The notes under the pieces were generated by a model. It made no database searches and was not told the origin of the DNA. It saw nothing but the letters and a program-made list of their open reading frames with translations. Below are positions 28,401 through 39,022 of a stretch of 64,000 nucleotides of DNA, in pieces; the stretch's first letter is position 1; every line of letters starts with the position of its first letter. The DNA lies in NCBI GenBank assembly GCA_964017155.1, contig OZ024864.1, positions 34,216,029 to 34,280,028 on the forward strand, written 5' to 3'. The position numbers were made by a program, and so were the translations under genes. Source of the DNA: Oasisia sp. SBJ-2009 (taxonomy: Eukaryota > Annelida > Polychaeta > Sabellida > Siboglinidae).

Positions 28401-31400
28401 TCTATTTCAGCTTGAACCACACATGGATTGTCCCTGATTACATCACCAAGCAAAACGACAACTGTATTAATACGCAGAAATGATGGACTGACAGCTGTCA
28501 TAATTTGACAGCTCTGATGCCAAGCTGCACTAAAACATCATTTACAATCACTCCACACTACACATGTGCTCACAGAAATTCAGACAACCTGCATAATTCT
28601 GTTTTTATAGGGTACTCTTTGGAGGGGTAATGGCGGATGAACACCTTATTGTGGTCTTACATCAGAATGGCAGACAAATCATTGCTGTGCTCTGTGCCAT
28701 CACATGCCAGGCAAGTTTGTTTATTGATTTATACAGAACTTTACTTATACAATAATAATATTCTGTGGTGCTGTACAATACAGCTGTACAAGAAAATGCA
28801 CAATGGAAGTTAATATAAACATGGAACAAAATACAAGTATTTTGATATAATGTAATAGTAAAATAAATCAGATAAATAAATACATTATTTAATTAATAGT
28901 ATTTACAATAATATTAAATAAATAATTAATTTTTTAATTAAAACAAAAAACTATAAGTTAGTTGTAGTCCACACCAAAATAGTTAGTCTTCAATTTGCTC
29001 TATAAAAACATTCATGTAGGGAACATAAACCGTAGTCAATTTCAATGATCTCACTTTTTTCTAGAATCAATACCAACATAAACACAGGCACATTATAATA
29101 CTACTGAATCAGACACAGAATCTGGATACAAATAGGAAAGATGTTACCCTTTCAGAAGAGTGGTATGGAGGAGGATATTTATGCTAGTGGCGACAGAAGC
29201 GGATGCCAGAAACATACCACCAAGCGTTCGCAGCTGAACGCAAGCAATGGGGGCACCGGCAGTGACCTCTAGTGGTTGACACATGTACTTCTTGTCGGTG
29301 CTGATCATGACAGATGACAGCTTGTTGAAGTTCTCAATTTCCTGGGCGTCTGAGGGAGGTACCACTCCCAAAGAACAGCGGACTGCCTAAAAACAGCGAA
29401 ATAATTAATTAAACGTAATGGCATAAACGTGTTTACATGCTAACTTGTTTTTGTGAAAATGTTCATCACGTTGGAAGAATAAAACGTTGACATTTTTTTT
29501 TATTGCACAACTAATAATTTTTGACTCATATCAACGTTCTGACCATCTAGCTAGATATATTTTCCCACAATATGCCGGGGAATAGGTTAACCACAATTCA
29601 TAATGCACCATTTTGAAATAAATTTAATATATAGTTCCGGGGGCATGCCCACAGACCCATGTTGCATTGCTCAGCTTAGCCTTCCACCCTGCCCCTTACT
29701 TTACCAAGGGGAAACACTGCAAACATACACAAGCTGTTGGTACGGAGATCAAGAGAGAGAGAGAGACACGGGTGGTGTAGTGGTTACCACGTCCGCCTAC
29801 CACGCCGGCGGAACGGGTTCGATCCCCGGTTCCGGCAGTTGTGATATAAAAATCTGGCTCTCAACATTGGGGACTGTGTATCCCTCGTGAATTGGAGAAT
29901 CACGTTAATGTCGGCCCGTCTCAATTTGGGACGTAAAAGAACCACTTAGGACGACAAGCACCCTGGCAGTGACCATCCTCAGTGCCAGCATAGAAAGGTC
30001 AGCTTGGCGTAGATGTTCTAAAAAAGGATGACTAGTTAAGGAGACAATTGCTGCGGAAAGTTTTTTTTTTAGTTTTTATGCTATAGAGAACTAAAACTTG
30101 GTGGAAATGATCCCTGTGGGTTAAAACACACATAACAAGTGGCATTTTTAATTTTGGACATGTATGTACCCTGGAAATGGGAGTTAGAAATATTTTTGGG
30201 AACCTTTTTTGTGCACAAATTCAAAAACAATGCTTTGTGCTACAACATGCTAAATATTTTATTGACCACGATTAAATTCAAGACTTTCAAGACTACTTTG
30301 TAAAAGTCAAGGATTTCAAGGCCTTAAATTTGGTCCAATCAAGTTCAAGGTTTTCAAGACCCCGTATGGACCCTGCGTCAAGTTTGCAGGTATTTGTAGG
30401 CGCACACGGAAACAGACGTCCAGCCACTGGTGGCCGTTCACATCTAAAGGGTTAATAATAACTGGTGATGTTACAAATAACATTAATTATCAGGATCAGG
30501 TTACACAAAAATACAGACTACATTTACGTATCCGAAAACATGTGCTACAAAGTTATTATTTTCATATATTTTTCGGTGTATCAAAATCCAGTGATCAAAC
30601 ACTGTCAATACAATACAGAACACTGCTGTGACATGCATATGTTGACATACACCCACACACACACGGGGGCAAATGTATTGAAATGTATTTAAATACAAAT
30701 ACTCTTGAGGGATTCAAATACAAATATAAATGTATTTAAATACAAATACATTGCAAAGTATTTCAAATATTTTTTCAAATACTTTTCATTGATCAAGGTC
30801 AAATACTTTGAAAAAGTATTTAAATACTTTCATATACAAATGTATTTGACCCCATGTCTGATACATACAACACACAGACACGCATGACTGACCTGTAGTG
30901 GAAGTCGCAACATGCGAGGCTGAATGCGGCGGACGTCTGTGACACTGACAGACTCGTGATTGCCAAAGTCGACGTAGGTGACGTCCAGCGTGGCGTCAAG
31001 ACAGATGCGGTTGACGTGGACGCGGTACCACTCGCCGTCGTCCCTGAACCGCGCGGCACACACCTCGTTGACCACAGGCACATAGCTACCGGGGCCCACG
31101 TTCACTGTGTCCTCGTAGTACTGCAGGCAGGGCATTCAGGTCAACAGGGTCGGGGTAAGTACCCAACTAAAGTATGACTACACTGATATGTATGAGTAAC
31201 AAGCATTTAATTCCAGATTGTACTTTCCAATCCATTACCATGCTTTTGAAAATACTTTTACATGGGGCTGCCAACGGGGGGCCTAGCCTTATATTAAAGA
31301 GCAGAAATCATACCCTTGGTCTGGGGACAAATTTGTGACGTTATCTCCTGTTCCTGGTCAACCTGGCAGAACTGGAAATAGGTCATTGGTCCCCCCGAGT

Positions 31401-33431
31401 TGGAAGATGTGACTACTTGTGGATAAATTGCTAATAAAACTTGTCCTGAGTAGTTGCCAATATATACCAAACTATACTGATGGTAACCAGTCAGCACATC
31501 CACTACAACTACAGGCAGTGCCACCCCCTCTTATCCACTCCACCTTATAGTAATTAACCAAGCCTTTCTCAGTGACAGCCCATTCCCTAGGGATAACTAA
31601 ATCCAAAGTCATTAAACTTTGATGAATTGTTTCTTTCCCTAGTCTGGGTTTGCCCCCTGCCCAACCACCACAGCAGCTATGGCTTAATTTACTGATAAAC
31701 TGCCACAAGTGAATTATTACATTTTCTCAGGCATGACCACTGGGCATGAACTTGACAGGACATTAATTTAAGTTTACTCTTTGATGTGTGTACTAGCCTG
31801 AAGTCTGATATACTAATTTCTGTAATACAGGAGCAGTTTCCATACTAATGTAATCCGAGGTCAATTTCCATAATGATTACGGAAAATCCGTAATGGTAGG
31901 CAGCCCTGCTTAAGTGTGAGTATTTTCTAAAGTACTTAAACAGAAGTATTTAACATAATTTAATATACGAGTAGCGTCAGAGTTAGGTCATCATTAGGTT
32001 AATATACAAGTACCGTCATCATTGTCTGGCTGCAGGATTCAGAGCTCCCTTCACACATCCCGTGAATGAGTAAAATGCATAATTTGATATATCAAATACA
32101 CACAAAGCACTTCAGTGCAATCAAACAAAAGAAAGAACTAATACTGCCAGATCCCCAATCAAAACAAAAGAAAGAGTAACTAATACTGCCAGATCCCCAA
32201 ACAAAGTACATCCATTTAAAAATATGCTTCAAACAGAGAAATAACCCGTTCACACGACACAGGATTTGTGACACTCACGAGAGTCATGTCGTCTTTGAGG
32301 GCCTGAAGTTCAGGCGTCATGCTGTCCTTGACCACACAGAAGTTGTTGGGGCCTACTACGTCCATGACCACCACCTACAACGCAGTCAACAACCATCAGG
32401 GGTCGTCTCATATCATATAAACAATTTCACTCAAGGGGTCATCTAAAAAGAAACAAATATTTGCAGAGAATGACATTTACCGCCAACCAGAGTCCCTTCA
32501 ATCAAGACACATGGTTGCCCAAAGATCCGGATACGTAGCCATTACAACTGTAGAGATGTTATACTGACACAGTTTGTCACCATTACAAGACAGGATAAAC
32601 ACGGTGTCATGACTTACCAGGGTGGATGTGTCTCACCCATGGAAGACAGAATGAAGGGTAAGGTGTTGAGACTTACCAGGGTGGATGTGTCTCACCCATG
32701 GAAGACAGAATGAAGGGTAAGGTGTCATGACTTACCAGGGTGGATGTGTCTCACCCATGGAAGACAGAATGAAGGGTAAGGTGTTGAGACTTACCAGGGT
32801 GGATGTGTCTCACCCATGGAAGACAGAATGAAGGGTAAGGTGTACGTCATGACTTACCAGGGTGGATGTGTCTCACCCATGGAAGACAGAATGAAGGGTA
32901 AGGTGTCATGACTTACCAGGGTGGATGTGTCTCACCCATGGAAGACAGAATGAAGGGTAAGGTGTTGAGACTTACCAGGGTGGATGTGTATCACCCATGG
33001 AAGACAGAATGAAGGGTAAGGTGTTGAGACTTACCAGGGCGGATGTGTCTCACCCATGGAAGACAGAATGAAGGGTAAGGTGTTGAGACTTACCAGGGTG
33101 GATGTGTCTCACCCATGGAAGACAGAATGATGGGTAAGGTGTCATGACTTACCAGGGTGGATGTGTCTCACCCATGGAAGACAGAATGAAGGGTAAGGTG
33201 TTGAGACTTACCAGGGTGGATGTGTCTCACCCATGGAAGACAGAATGAAGGGTAAGGTGTTGAGACTTGCCAGGGTGGATGTGTCTCACCCATGGAAGAC
33301 AGAATGAAGGGTAAGGTGTTGAGACTTACCAGGGTGGACGTGCCAAGGGGAAGGGTTTCCCTGGGGAGGTCCTCCAGCTTACAGGCCTGGTGGGACGCCA
33401 ACTACTGCTCAAGCAGATGCTCATGGACCTC
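15049..33431 (-). CDS. Multi-Tudor-domain protein gene (Tudor / TDRD family), 5' end not in view
   Basis: Exons in order: 33431-33330, 32374-32279, 31120-30893, 29386-29218, 28202-28148, 26972-26622, 26018-21307, 20873-20760, 18738-18577, 16298-16074, 15179-15049. All joins keep phase. Nine Tudor cores carry the WYRA...DYGN/DFGN signature. Known members are germ-granule scaffolds that bind symmetric dimethyl-arginine on PIWI proteins and act in piRNA silencing; that role is inferred here. The last exon adds a coiled coil. The number of Tudors resembles Drosophila Tudor and TDRD6/RNF17-type proteins, but I cannot assign an orthologue. Oddities are a TAG in the first visible exon and two compensating frame breaks in the giant exon. 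N-terminal exons (a RING, MYND or other start) were not found. Confidence 0.85.
15199..15455. repeat. Imperfect tandem repeat in the last intron
   Basis: Three diverged copies of about 85-100 bp share TTTTTTAAATACCACAATGAC and CAACCACAATGTAAAA. Confidence 0.7.
15826..16010 (-). mobile_element. Interspersed repeat copy 1 (CCCGTCCACCCATATTTCTA family)
   Basis: Its reverse complement matches 21030-21290 over some 180 bp, including ACACCATTTAC, AACAATATCTATGGTTTTG and the CCGTCCA/TTTCTA motif. A third relative is at 19996-20430. All three sit in introns of the Tudor gene. Confidence 0.75.
16074..16298 (-). CDS. Tudor gene exon, C-terminal lobe of Tudor 9
   Basis: A 225-bp exon with acceptor GTGCCAG and donor GTCAGT. 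It reads from GLIPVGPDW through LYMIVVERNG, SLSVRLVDTSG and LGTQLIAMGMA, the staphylococcal-nuclease-like half that follows a Tudor core. The same frame stays open far into the upstream intron because the minisatellite there has no stops. Confidence 0.85.
16385..18060. repeat. (CA)n run plus long 20-bp minisatellite in an intron
   Basis: A CA run at 16385-16463 passes into about 1.6 kb of 20-bp units (AGTGATACACAGCAACACAT) with variants of 17-18 bp and CA/AA or GC changes. It lies between the Tudor exons 16074-16298 and 18577-18738. On the minus strand it is open in all three frames (about 600-730 codons), which is an artefact of repeat composition. Confidence 0.92.
18228..18395. repeat. 22-bp tandem repeat
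   Basis: About seven units of ATTAACACACGCACACACAAAC (the first copies have ATTGACAC) in the same intron as the 20-bp array. Confidence 0.85.
18577..18738 (-). CDS. Tudor gene exon, core of Tudor 9
   Basis: A 162-bp exon with acceptor GTTCCAG and donor GTGAAA. It reads GDWYRAVVEK, ATIFFVDFGN and then LPPQAMKCSFTG. The DFGN motif and WYR are those of a ligand-competent Tudor. The first codon is completed by the G from exon 20760. Confidence 0.9.
18800..19990. other. Intron stretch without recognised features
   Basis: AT-rich intronic sequence. A short ATT/AAT-rich palindromic patch at 19115-19150 is the only visible structure. Confidence 0.5.
19996..20430 (+). repeat. 20-bp minisatellite grown inside interspersed repeat copy 2
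   Basis: About 17 units of CCCGTCMACCCATATTTCTA at 19996-20362 are followed by GACGGGTGGATGGGTCTCTG and CATAAAGCTATGCC, which also end copy 3 at 21290. The single motif in the transposon-like repeat has been amplified here. Confidence 0.85.
20459..20594. repeat. 17-bp tandem repeat
   Basis: Eight near-perfect units of ATCATGGAATAACTAGC, in the intron upstream of exon 18738. Confidence 0.9.
20760..20873 (-). CDS. Tudor gene exon, N-terminal lead of Tudor 9
   Basis: A 114-bp exon with acceptor TTTTTCAG and donor GTAAAC. It reads MEALASLIQQMDEHCNQLP, then PQPGELCCAPFQG, the usual helix and PGELC.A.F lead-in to a Tudor core that continues in exon 18738. Confidence 0.9.
21030..21290 (+). mobile_element. 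Interspersed repeat copy 3
   Basis: Matches the complement of 15826-16010 and the end of 19996-20430 (GACGGGTGCACGGGTCTCT, CATAAAGCTATGCC). Copies 1 and 3 form a large inverted pair around about 5 kb of the Tudor gene. Confidence 0.75.
21307..26018 (-). CDS. Tudor gene giant exon with Tudors 2-8
   Basis: A 4712-bp, GC-richer exon, acceptor TTTCAG at 26019 and donor GTAAGT at 21306. Tudor cores lie near 25990-25860 (WYRALPYDP...YIDYGT), 25221-25065, 24636-24480, 24015-23859, 23263-23105, 22561-22405 and 21901-21745. Tudor 6 has RVKLYGN in place of RFVDYGN and Tudor 7 has FVHYGN, so these two probably bind poorly. Tudors 2 and 6-8 are in one frame and Tudors 3-5 in another. Breaks fall at about 25512-25575 and 23468-23584 and cancel out, since both exon ends fit the outer frame. 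Candidate explanations are indels or very short introns (25513-25567, 55 nt; 23468-23583, 116 nt). Confidence 0.85.
26085..26360 (-). mobile_element. tRNA-headed SINE with LINE-type tail
   Basis: On the minus strand a B-box-like GGGTTCGAAACCC (near 26325) is followed by a body with GAGTACCTGGC and a tail with AAAGTGCTTTGAGC and GCGCCATATAAGAACTT. The tail resembles the 3' end of the LINE at 46098-48870 (GGCGCTATATAAG). It is in the intron upstream of the giant exon. Confidence 0.65.
26622..26972 (-). CDS. Tudor gene exon, linker and lead of Tudor 2
   Basis: A 351-bp exon with acceptor CTTTCAG and donor GTGAGT. It begins FVSSPNSVLPRM, has a proline/serine-rich linker, then ALRVRVLEVVTPGHFLVHF and LPALHRSMTEHYG. 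The final AA completes a lysine codon with the first base of the giant exon. Confidence 0.85.
27040..27260. repeat. Degenerate intronic repeat
   Basis: Imperfect copies of TAACAGAAACTGAAAGYAGA recur about six times. Low order; probably old. Confidence 0.5.
27705..28103. mobile_element. hAT-like MITE, about 399 bp
   Basis: The ends are CAGGGTCCATAC and GTACGGACCCTG, forming an inverted repeat, and a direct TGTTTG flanks both sides (27699-27704 and 28104-28109). Subterminal TTCAAGGCTTTTCAAGAC motifs repeat inward. No ORF. The CAGGG termini resemble hAT elements, though the visible target duplication is only 6 bp. Confidence 0.75.
28148..28202 (-). CDS. Tudor gene small exon (end of Tudor 1 unit)
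   Basis: A 55-bp exon with acceptor TGTTTCAG and donor GTGGGT. It reads NKDIADFFLRQSMGVST, the usual last helix of a Tudor-SN unit. Both neighbours join in phase (G|CA and AG|T). Confidence 0.75.
28728..28882. repeat. Interspersed repeat, probably a LINE/SINE 3' end
   Basis: Shares AATAATATTCT, GTACAATAC, GAAAATGCACAATGGAAGTT and a final ATAAATAAATA-type tail with 58041-58190, and part of it with 53262-53340. No ORF. Confidence 0.65.
29218..29386 (-). CDS. Tudor gene exon, C-terminal lobe of Tudor 1
   Basis: A 169-bp exon with acceptor TTTTTAG and donor GTATGT. It reads AVRCSLGVVPPSDAQEIENF and VMISTDKKYMCQPLEV to VQLRTLG, the SN-like half after Tudor 1. An ORF continues past the donor but the splice gives the better family fit. 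Confidence 0.8.
29767..30050 (+). mobile_element. tRNA-derived SINE
   Basis: A tRNA-like head has an A-box-like GTGTAGTGGTTACCACG and a B box GGTTCGATCCCCGG. An unrelated body follows, with GGGACGTAAAAGAACCACTTA near 29930-29948. It lies in the Tudor intron between 29386 and 30893. The absence of a proper tRNA 3' half argues against a working tRNA gene. Confidence 0.75.
30250..30373. mobile_element. Partial copy of the hAT-like MITE
   Basis: Matches the right half of 27705-28103 (TTCAAGACTTTCAAGACTAC, GGATTTCAAGGC) and ends CGTATGGACCCTG. The left end is missing or unrecognisable. Confidence 0.65.
30666..30853. mobile_element. Palindromic MITE, about 188 bp
   Basis: Starts GGGGCAAATGTATT and ends TACAAATGTATTTGACCCC. 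The interior is made of self-complementary TATTTAAATAC motifs. Non-coding; lies in a Tudor-gene intron. Confidence 0.65.
30893..31120 (-). CDS. Tudor gene exon, core of Tudor 1
   Basis: A 228-bp exon (76 codons, phase 0 both sides), acceptor CCTGCAG, donor GTCAGT. It reads YYEDTVNVGPGSYVP, CAARFRDDGEWYRV, VTYVDFGNHESV and LRLPLQ. A complete Tudor core with WYR and DFGN. Confidence 0.9.
31294..31708 (-). other. Unrecognised open frames, possible transposon remnant
   Basis: Two overlapping minus-strand frames (31708-31472 and 31524-31294) have protein-like composition, for example EWAVTEKGLVNYYKVEW and GYHQYSLVYIGNYSGQVLLA. They may be one older ORF broken by a frameshift. I do not recognise a family. 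It lies inside a Tudor-gene intron, so a dead insertion is likelier than a gene. Confidence 0.3.
32279..32374 (-). CDS. Tudor gene exon, lead of Tudor 1
   Basis: A 96-bp exon (32 codons, phase 0 both sides), acceptor TTGTAG, donor GTGAGT. It reads VVVMDVVGPNNFCVV, then TPELQALKDDMTL, the beta-strand and helix that precede a Tudor core. Confidence 0.85.
32605..33330 (-). repeat. 59-bp minisatellite, copy B
   Basis: About 13 units, one with an extra ACGT-type insertion near 32843. As in copy A each unit holds an exon-end plus GTAAGT donor in the sense direction of the Tudor gene. Confidence 0.9.
33330..33431 (-). CDS. Tudor gene exon, copy B, with in-frame TAG
   Basis: Counterpart of 922-1023 with the same splice sites and length. 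Codon 10 is TAG (33402-33404) where copy A has AAG. The exon is 34 whole codons in phase 0, so skipping it would keep frame. It follows (minus strand) the 31-bp array and precedes the 59-bp array. Either the paralogue is damaged or this is a polymorphism or base error. Confidence 0.7.
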
Positions 33432-33447
33432 CTGCAAACAAACACAA

Positions 33448-34296
33448 GTCACTGTCAGTGTGACACACGACAACACCTGTCACTGTCAGTGTGACACACG
33501 ACAACACCTGTCACTGTCAGTGTGACACATGACAACACCTGTCACTGTCAGTGTGACACATGACAACACCTGTCACTGTCAGAGCGACACACGACAACAC
33601 CTGTCACGGTCAGTGTGACACACGACAATACCTGTCACTGTCACACACGACAACACCTGTCACGGTCAGTGTGACACACGACAACACATGTCACTGTCAG
33701 TGTGACACATGACAACACCTGTCACGGTCAGTGTGACACACGACAACACCTGTCACTGTCAGTGTGACACACAACAACACCTGTCACGGTCAGTGTGACA
33801 CACACGACAACACATGTCACTGTCAGTGTGACACATGACATCACCTGTCACTGTCAGTGTGACACATGACAACACCTGTCACTGTCAGTGTGACACACGA
33901 CAACACCTGTCACTGTCAGTGTGACACATGACAACACCTGTCACTGTCAGTGTGTCACATGACAACATAAGTCACTGTCAGTGTGACACATGACAACACC
34001 TGTCACTGTCAGTGTGACACATGACAATACCTGTCACTGTCAGTGTGACACACGACAACACCTGTCACTGTCAGTGTGACACGTGACAACTCATGTCACT
34101 GTCAGTGTGACACTCGACAACACCTGTCACTGTCAGTGTGACACATGACAACACCTGTCACTGTCAGTGTGACACATGACAACATAAGTCACTGTCAGTG
34201 TGACACACGACAACACCTGTCACTGTCAGTGTGACACTTGACAACACCAGTCACTGTCAGTCTGACACATGACAACACATGTCACTGTCAGTGTGG
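33448..34296. repeat. 31-bp minisatellite, copy B
   Basis: About 27 units. Unit order follows the right part of the copy-A array, so A and B differ by a block of units near the left end. Confidence 0.9.
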
Positions 34297-34600
34297 CCCA
34301 ATTCGAAACGAGTTCATTGCACGGTAGTTGCAAGTAGTCAAGGGTGTAAGTAAGGCCCATATCCCGGTGGGGATCATATGCTGAAGAAACCTCATATGTT
34401 TCAGAGTGCTGCTATAGGAAAAATGGAGACTTCAATCCGACATATCATGATTAGTTGGGTGCGCATAAAACAGAAAGAGATAGATAGATTATAGCGATGG
34501 GGGCGGTGGAACAACAACAGCAGAGAGTACAGTGGTTGAACGTGGTTGGAGCGAGAGAGGGGGGGGGGCATAGTGTACAGTGTGACGGTTAACGTGGTTG

Positions 34601-34601
<1 letters not shown>

Positions 34602-34657
<56 letters not shown>
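34602..34657. repeat. (AG)n microsatellite, copy B
   Basis: Counterpart of 2590-2646. Confidence 0.9.
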
Positions 34658-34662
<5 letters not shown>

Positions 34663-34976
34663 GCTTCCACAAAAGAAGACTTCAAAGCCACAGTTAACAG
34701 TCTTACCCAAACAGTTTGTGCGTGCTATTTCAGTGAACATCGCAACAAAGTTGAGATACACAATTGTTTTATTCATGCAAGGTATGCGTAAAACGACACT
34801 GAACTTGCACGTTGTACCGGAAGTGTATAATGCGTCTCCAACGCTAGAATTGGTAATGTACAATCCCAGTATGACTTCGCACGTGTCAATGACGTTAAAC
34901 ACAAGTCCCTAGTCGTTACCCTGCACGTCCGTGAACGGAAATGCCTTATAATTGTAGCACACTTCCAATGAGTGTT

Positions 34977-35185
34977 TTAATAGTTCACCAAGAAAGCGTC
35001 ATCATTAGAAGTCGTCCTTTCCTCATTTGAAGACAGTACGTGTCCCGTGCGCCGACGAATGCGCCGTTGTCGAATTGTAGCACTTAGAGGGGCTGTCGCA
35101 CGCACCACCTCTGTACGACTGTGTGCATCTTCTAGCGGTCTGGTGGGCTTCTCTTTATCCTCTTGACGCATCGTAGGTTGTTCTC
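34977..35185 (-). CDS. Possible terminal exon of an unrecognised gene, copy B
   Basis: Same acceptor, frame and stop as 2967-3175, with no residue change seen. Unrecognised and weakly supported. Confidence 0.25.
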
Positions 35186-35988
35186 CTGAAACACGACAGT
35201 GCATAAGGTTTTGGAACCAGCTAAGATGAAGTTTTATGTAAGAGATCAACAAGTATGCTATGGATTCATGAGTAAAGAAAACAAAAATAGAGATCAAGGT
35301 CACTCCATGGTACGTGGTCCCCCGGCGTCAAGCCAATGCACACGAGGATTGTATTAGTTTATACATGTACTAACCCTGTCACTAAACATCTATTCCTCAG
35401 TTTCCTAGCTATTGCTAATCTTGGCCTATATCTCTTCTTTATTGTCAATCACTATCTAGAAGGGAACGTCTGTCGCCCTCGCGAATAATGCTGTATTCTT
35501 CTATCACCGCAGTCATCCTACATTGTATCATCCAGGGGGTGCCGTCTGGTCACATTTATCACTTTTGGTCATTCTGTAGCGGGCAGTGCTGCAGTAGGTG
35601 TCCAATGGTCATTGGGCTCTTTTCACAGGAGCAGATCCTTGACTGGCTGATCTTTCTATTTAAATACAACGCTTCGTTGGTCTTCATAACATTTTAAATA
35701 CTTTTCCTCATCTACGCTGTTACCTTGATCCTAGAACTACCACATTTCATAGCTTCTCTTTGCTATATTCATAACATGACATACAAATGGGATGTAAAAT
35801 TACCCCAGTACATAAAAGGCACGGATCCAGTAACAACTACCATATAAAACCTAAACACTTACACATTACATTAATATGAAATTATTAACTGTTATTTGTA
35901 AAACATCTACTCTAAGCTAGGTTTAGGTAGAAGCTCGTGTGCAATGGTGAGAAACCGTATTAGCTGCTCAGACTTGGCACTTGCCAAA

Positions 35989-36086
35989 CATAGACTCGCT
36001 TCCGATTTATCTTTAAGCTGACACTACCGTTAGCTTCACATATGAAGTTAGAGATTCTAAGCTAAGAGCCCGGAAGCGAGTCTATG
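35989..36086. repeat. Nested hairpin element, copy B
   Basis: Counterpart of 3965-4062 with both 14-bp arms intact; the loop has one or more base changes. Confidence 0.55.
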
Positions 36087-36447
36087 CGTGGTAGTTACGG
36101 CAGGGGTTTCTCCTGCACCACCAGAATCTCTGTGGCCACTTCTGAAGTGACGCCAATTGATCCCCAATTAGCACATTTATCAGGACATTTTATTACCACT
36201 ACCCAAAATCCCAGAGTGAATTATTAACCCCATAACTTTTATGTATTTCTTTATCATTGCTGTCTAATGTTTTCTTGTATTTATTGTTTGCGCTGTACAC
36301 CATGGATATTCTCAACTTGATGAGAACACCACGCGTCGCACTTGGAAGACGAAGAAGCACTCCCCGTTATTACCAAACTACTTTCGTGTGTTACCTTCAA
36401 CTATTACAATCCCAGAGACGCTGGAGAATTCCCTGGATTGACGAACG

Positions 36448-37643
<1,196 letters not shown>

Positions 37644-37757
37644 AGTGGTGGGTGGGTCGGTCATGTGTTGGATCGATGGTAAATAGAGCGTTGTGTGAAT
37701 GCAGACGCATGGTGCACGAATACATTGTGGATGGGTGGTGTATTAGCAAGTGAGTCG

Positions 37758-39022
37758 TTGGAGAATGTAGACCTTCTCTGATAGCAAGAGAGTTGTGACA
37801 AGATGGAGTGAACACTTCCAGAAGCTACTCAATGTCCCTGGCGATATAGATCACGAAGCTCTGGACAACATCCCGCAGCGCATTACCAAGACAAGCCTCG
37901 GTGAGATTCCAACCATGGCTGAGATGGCTAGAGCAATCGCCGGCCTGAAAGATGGCAAAGCACTGGGGGAGATGGAATTCCTGCTGAAGTATGGAAGCAC
38001 GGAGGAGATAATCCGTTCAGCACACTGCATCAACTAATCACCAATGTCTGGGAGGTGGGTTCTGCACCACAAGCATGGAAGGATAACATGGGAGATGGCG
38101 TCTACATACAATCCCAACAGAGCGGTGACCTATTCAACGTCGCACACTTCAGAGCGAAGACCACTCGGATACTGATGAGAGAGCTGCTATTTGCAGATGA
38201 CAGTGCACTGGTTGCACACTCTGCTGAAAAGATGCAGAAAATAGTAGATGCTTTCTCCGATGCGTCATAGAAGTTCGGCCTGAAGATTAACTTCAAGAAG
38301 ACCGAGGTGCTGTGCCAACCCAACTCTACAAGAACCCGAGAGGAAGATATCATGATTGATGGAAACAGGCTGAACTTTGTTCTGGAATTCACCTAACTCG
38401 GAAGCACTTTATCAAATAATGGATGCATCGACGATGAAATACAGAGGATGGCCAAAGTTAGTGCATCTTTTGGCCGACTACGCCGGAGACTCTGGAACAA
38501 CCACCTTGTGTCCATGCGGGTTAAACTGGCAATATATACCGTGTAATCGTGCTATCTGCCCTCCCATACGGACAGTATACAGACGACAGGTGAAAAAGCT
38601 GCATGCTTTCATGATGCGACATCTGCGTTCGATCAAGAGGATAACCTGGATGGACAAAGTGACAAACAAGGACATACTCGAACGGACAGGGCTGCCATCT
38701 ATGGAAGATCTTCTGATCAGAAAGAATCTTCGGTGGACTGGACACCTCATGAGGATGACACCAGGCCGGCTACCAAACGTCCAAAGCAGGTTCTCTACTC
38801 TGAATTAGTCTGAACTCGCTTCTGGTCACCTAGGCTAAAGTAAAGAGAGGGCGCCCTCGTCTCCGGTTCAAGGATACCATCAAGAGAAACATGAAGCTGA
38901 GAGACATACAGACCGACTCATGGACGTCACTCTCATAGCAGAGAGATAAATGGAACGCAATAGTCAAGTGATGGAAACATTCTTTGTTGCATCGCATGAT
39001 CGATGATGATGATGATGATGAC
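37758..39022 (+). pseudogene. RTE-like LINE relic, copy B
   Basis: Same fragments and same stops as 5500-6765, including the FADDSALVAHS box at about 38190 and a GAT-rich tail near 39001-39020. A handful of substitutions separate the copies. Confidence 0.75.

Noticed and set aside
29144..29217. Extension of the Tudor exon past 29218
   Set aside because: A good GTATGT donor at 29217 gives a phase-correct join to 28202 and completes the expected helix; the read-through does not.
29767..29835. Functional tRNA gene (also heads at 26325 and 45065)
   Set aside because: A and B boxes exist, but the tRNA fold is not completed and SINE bodies follow.
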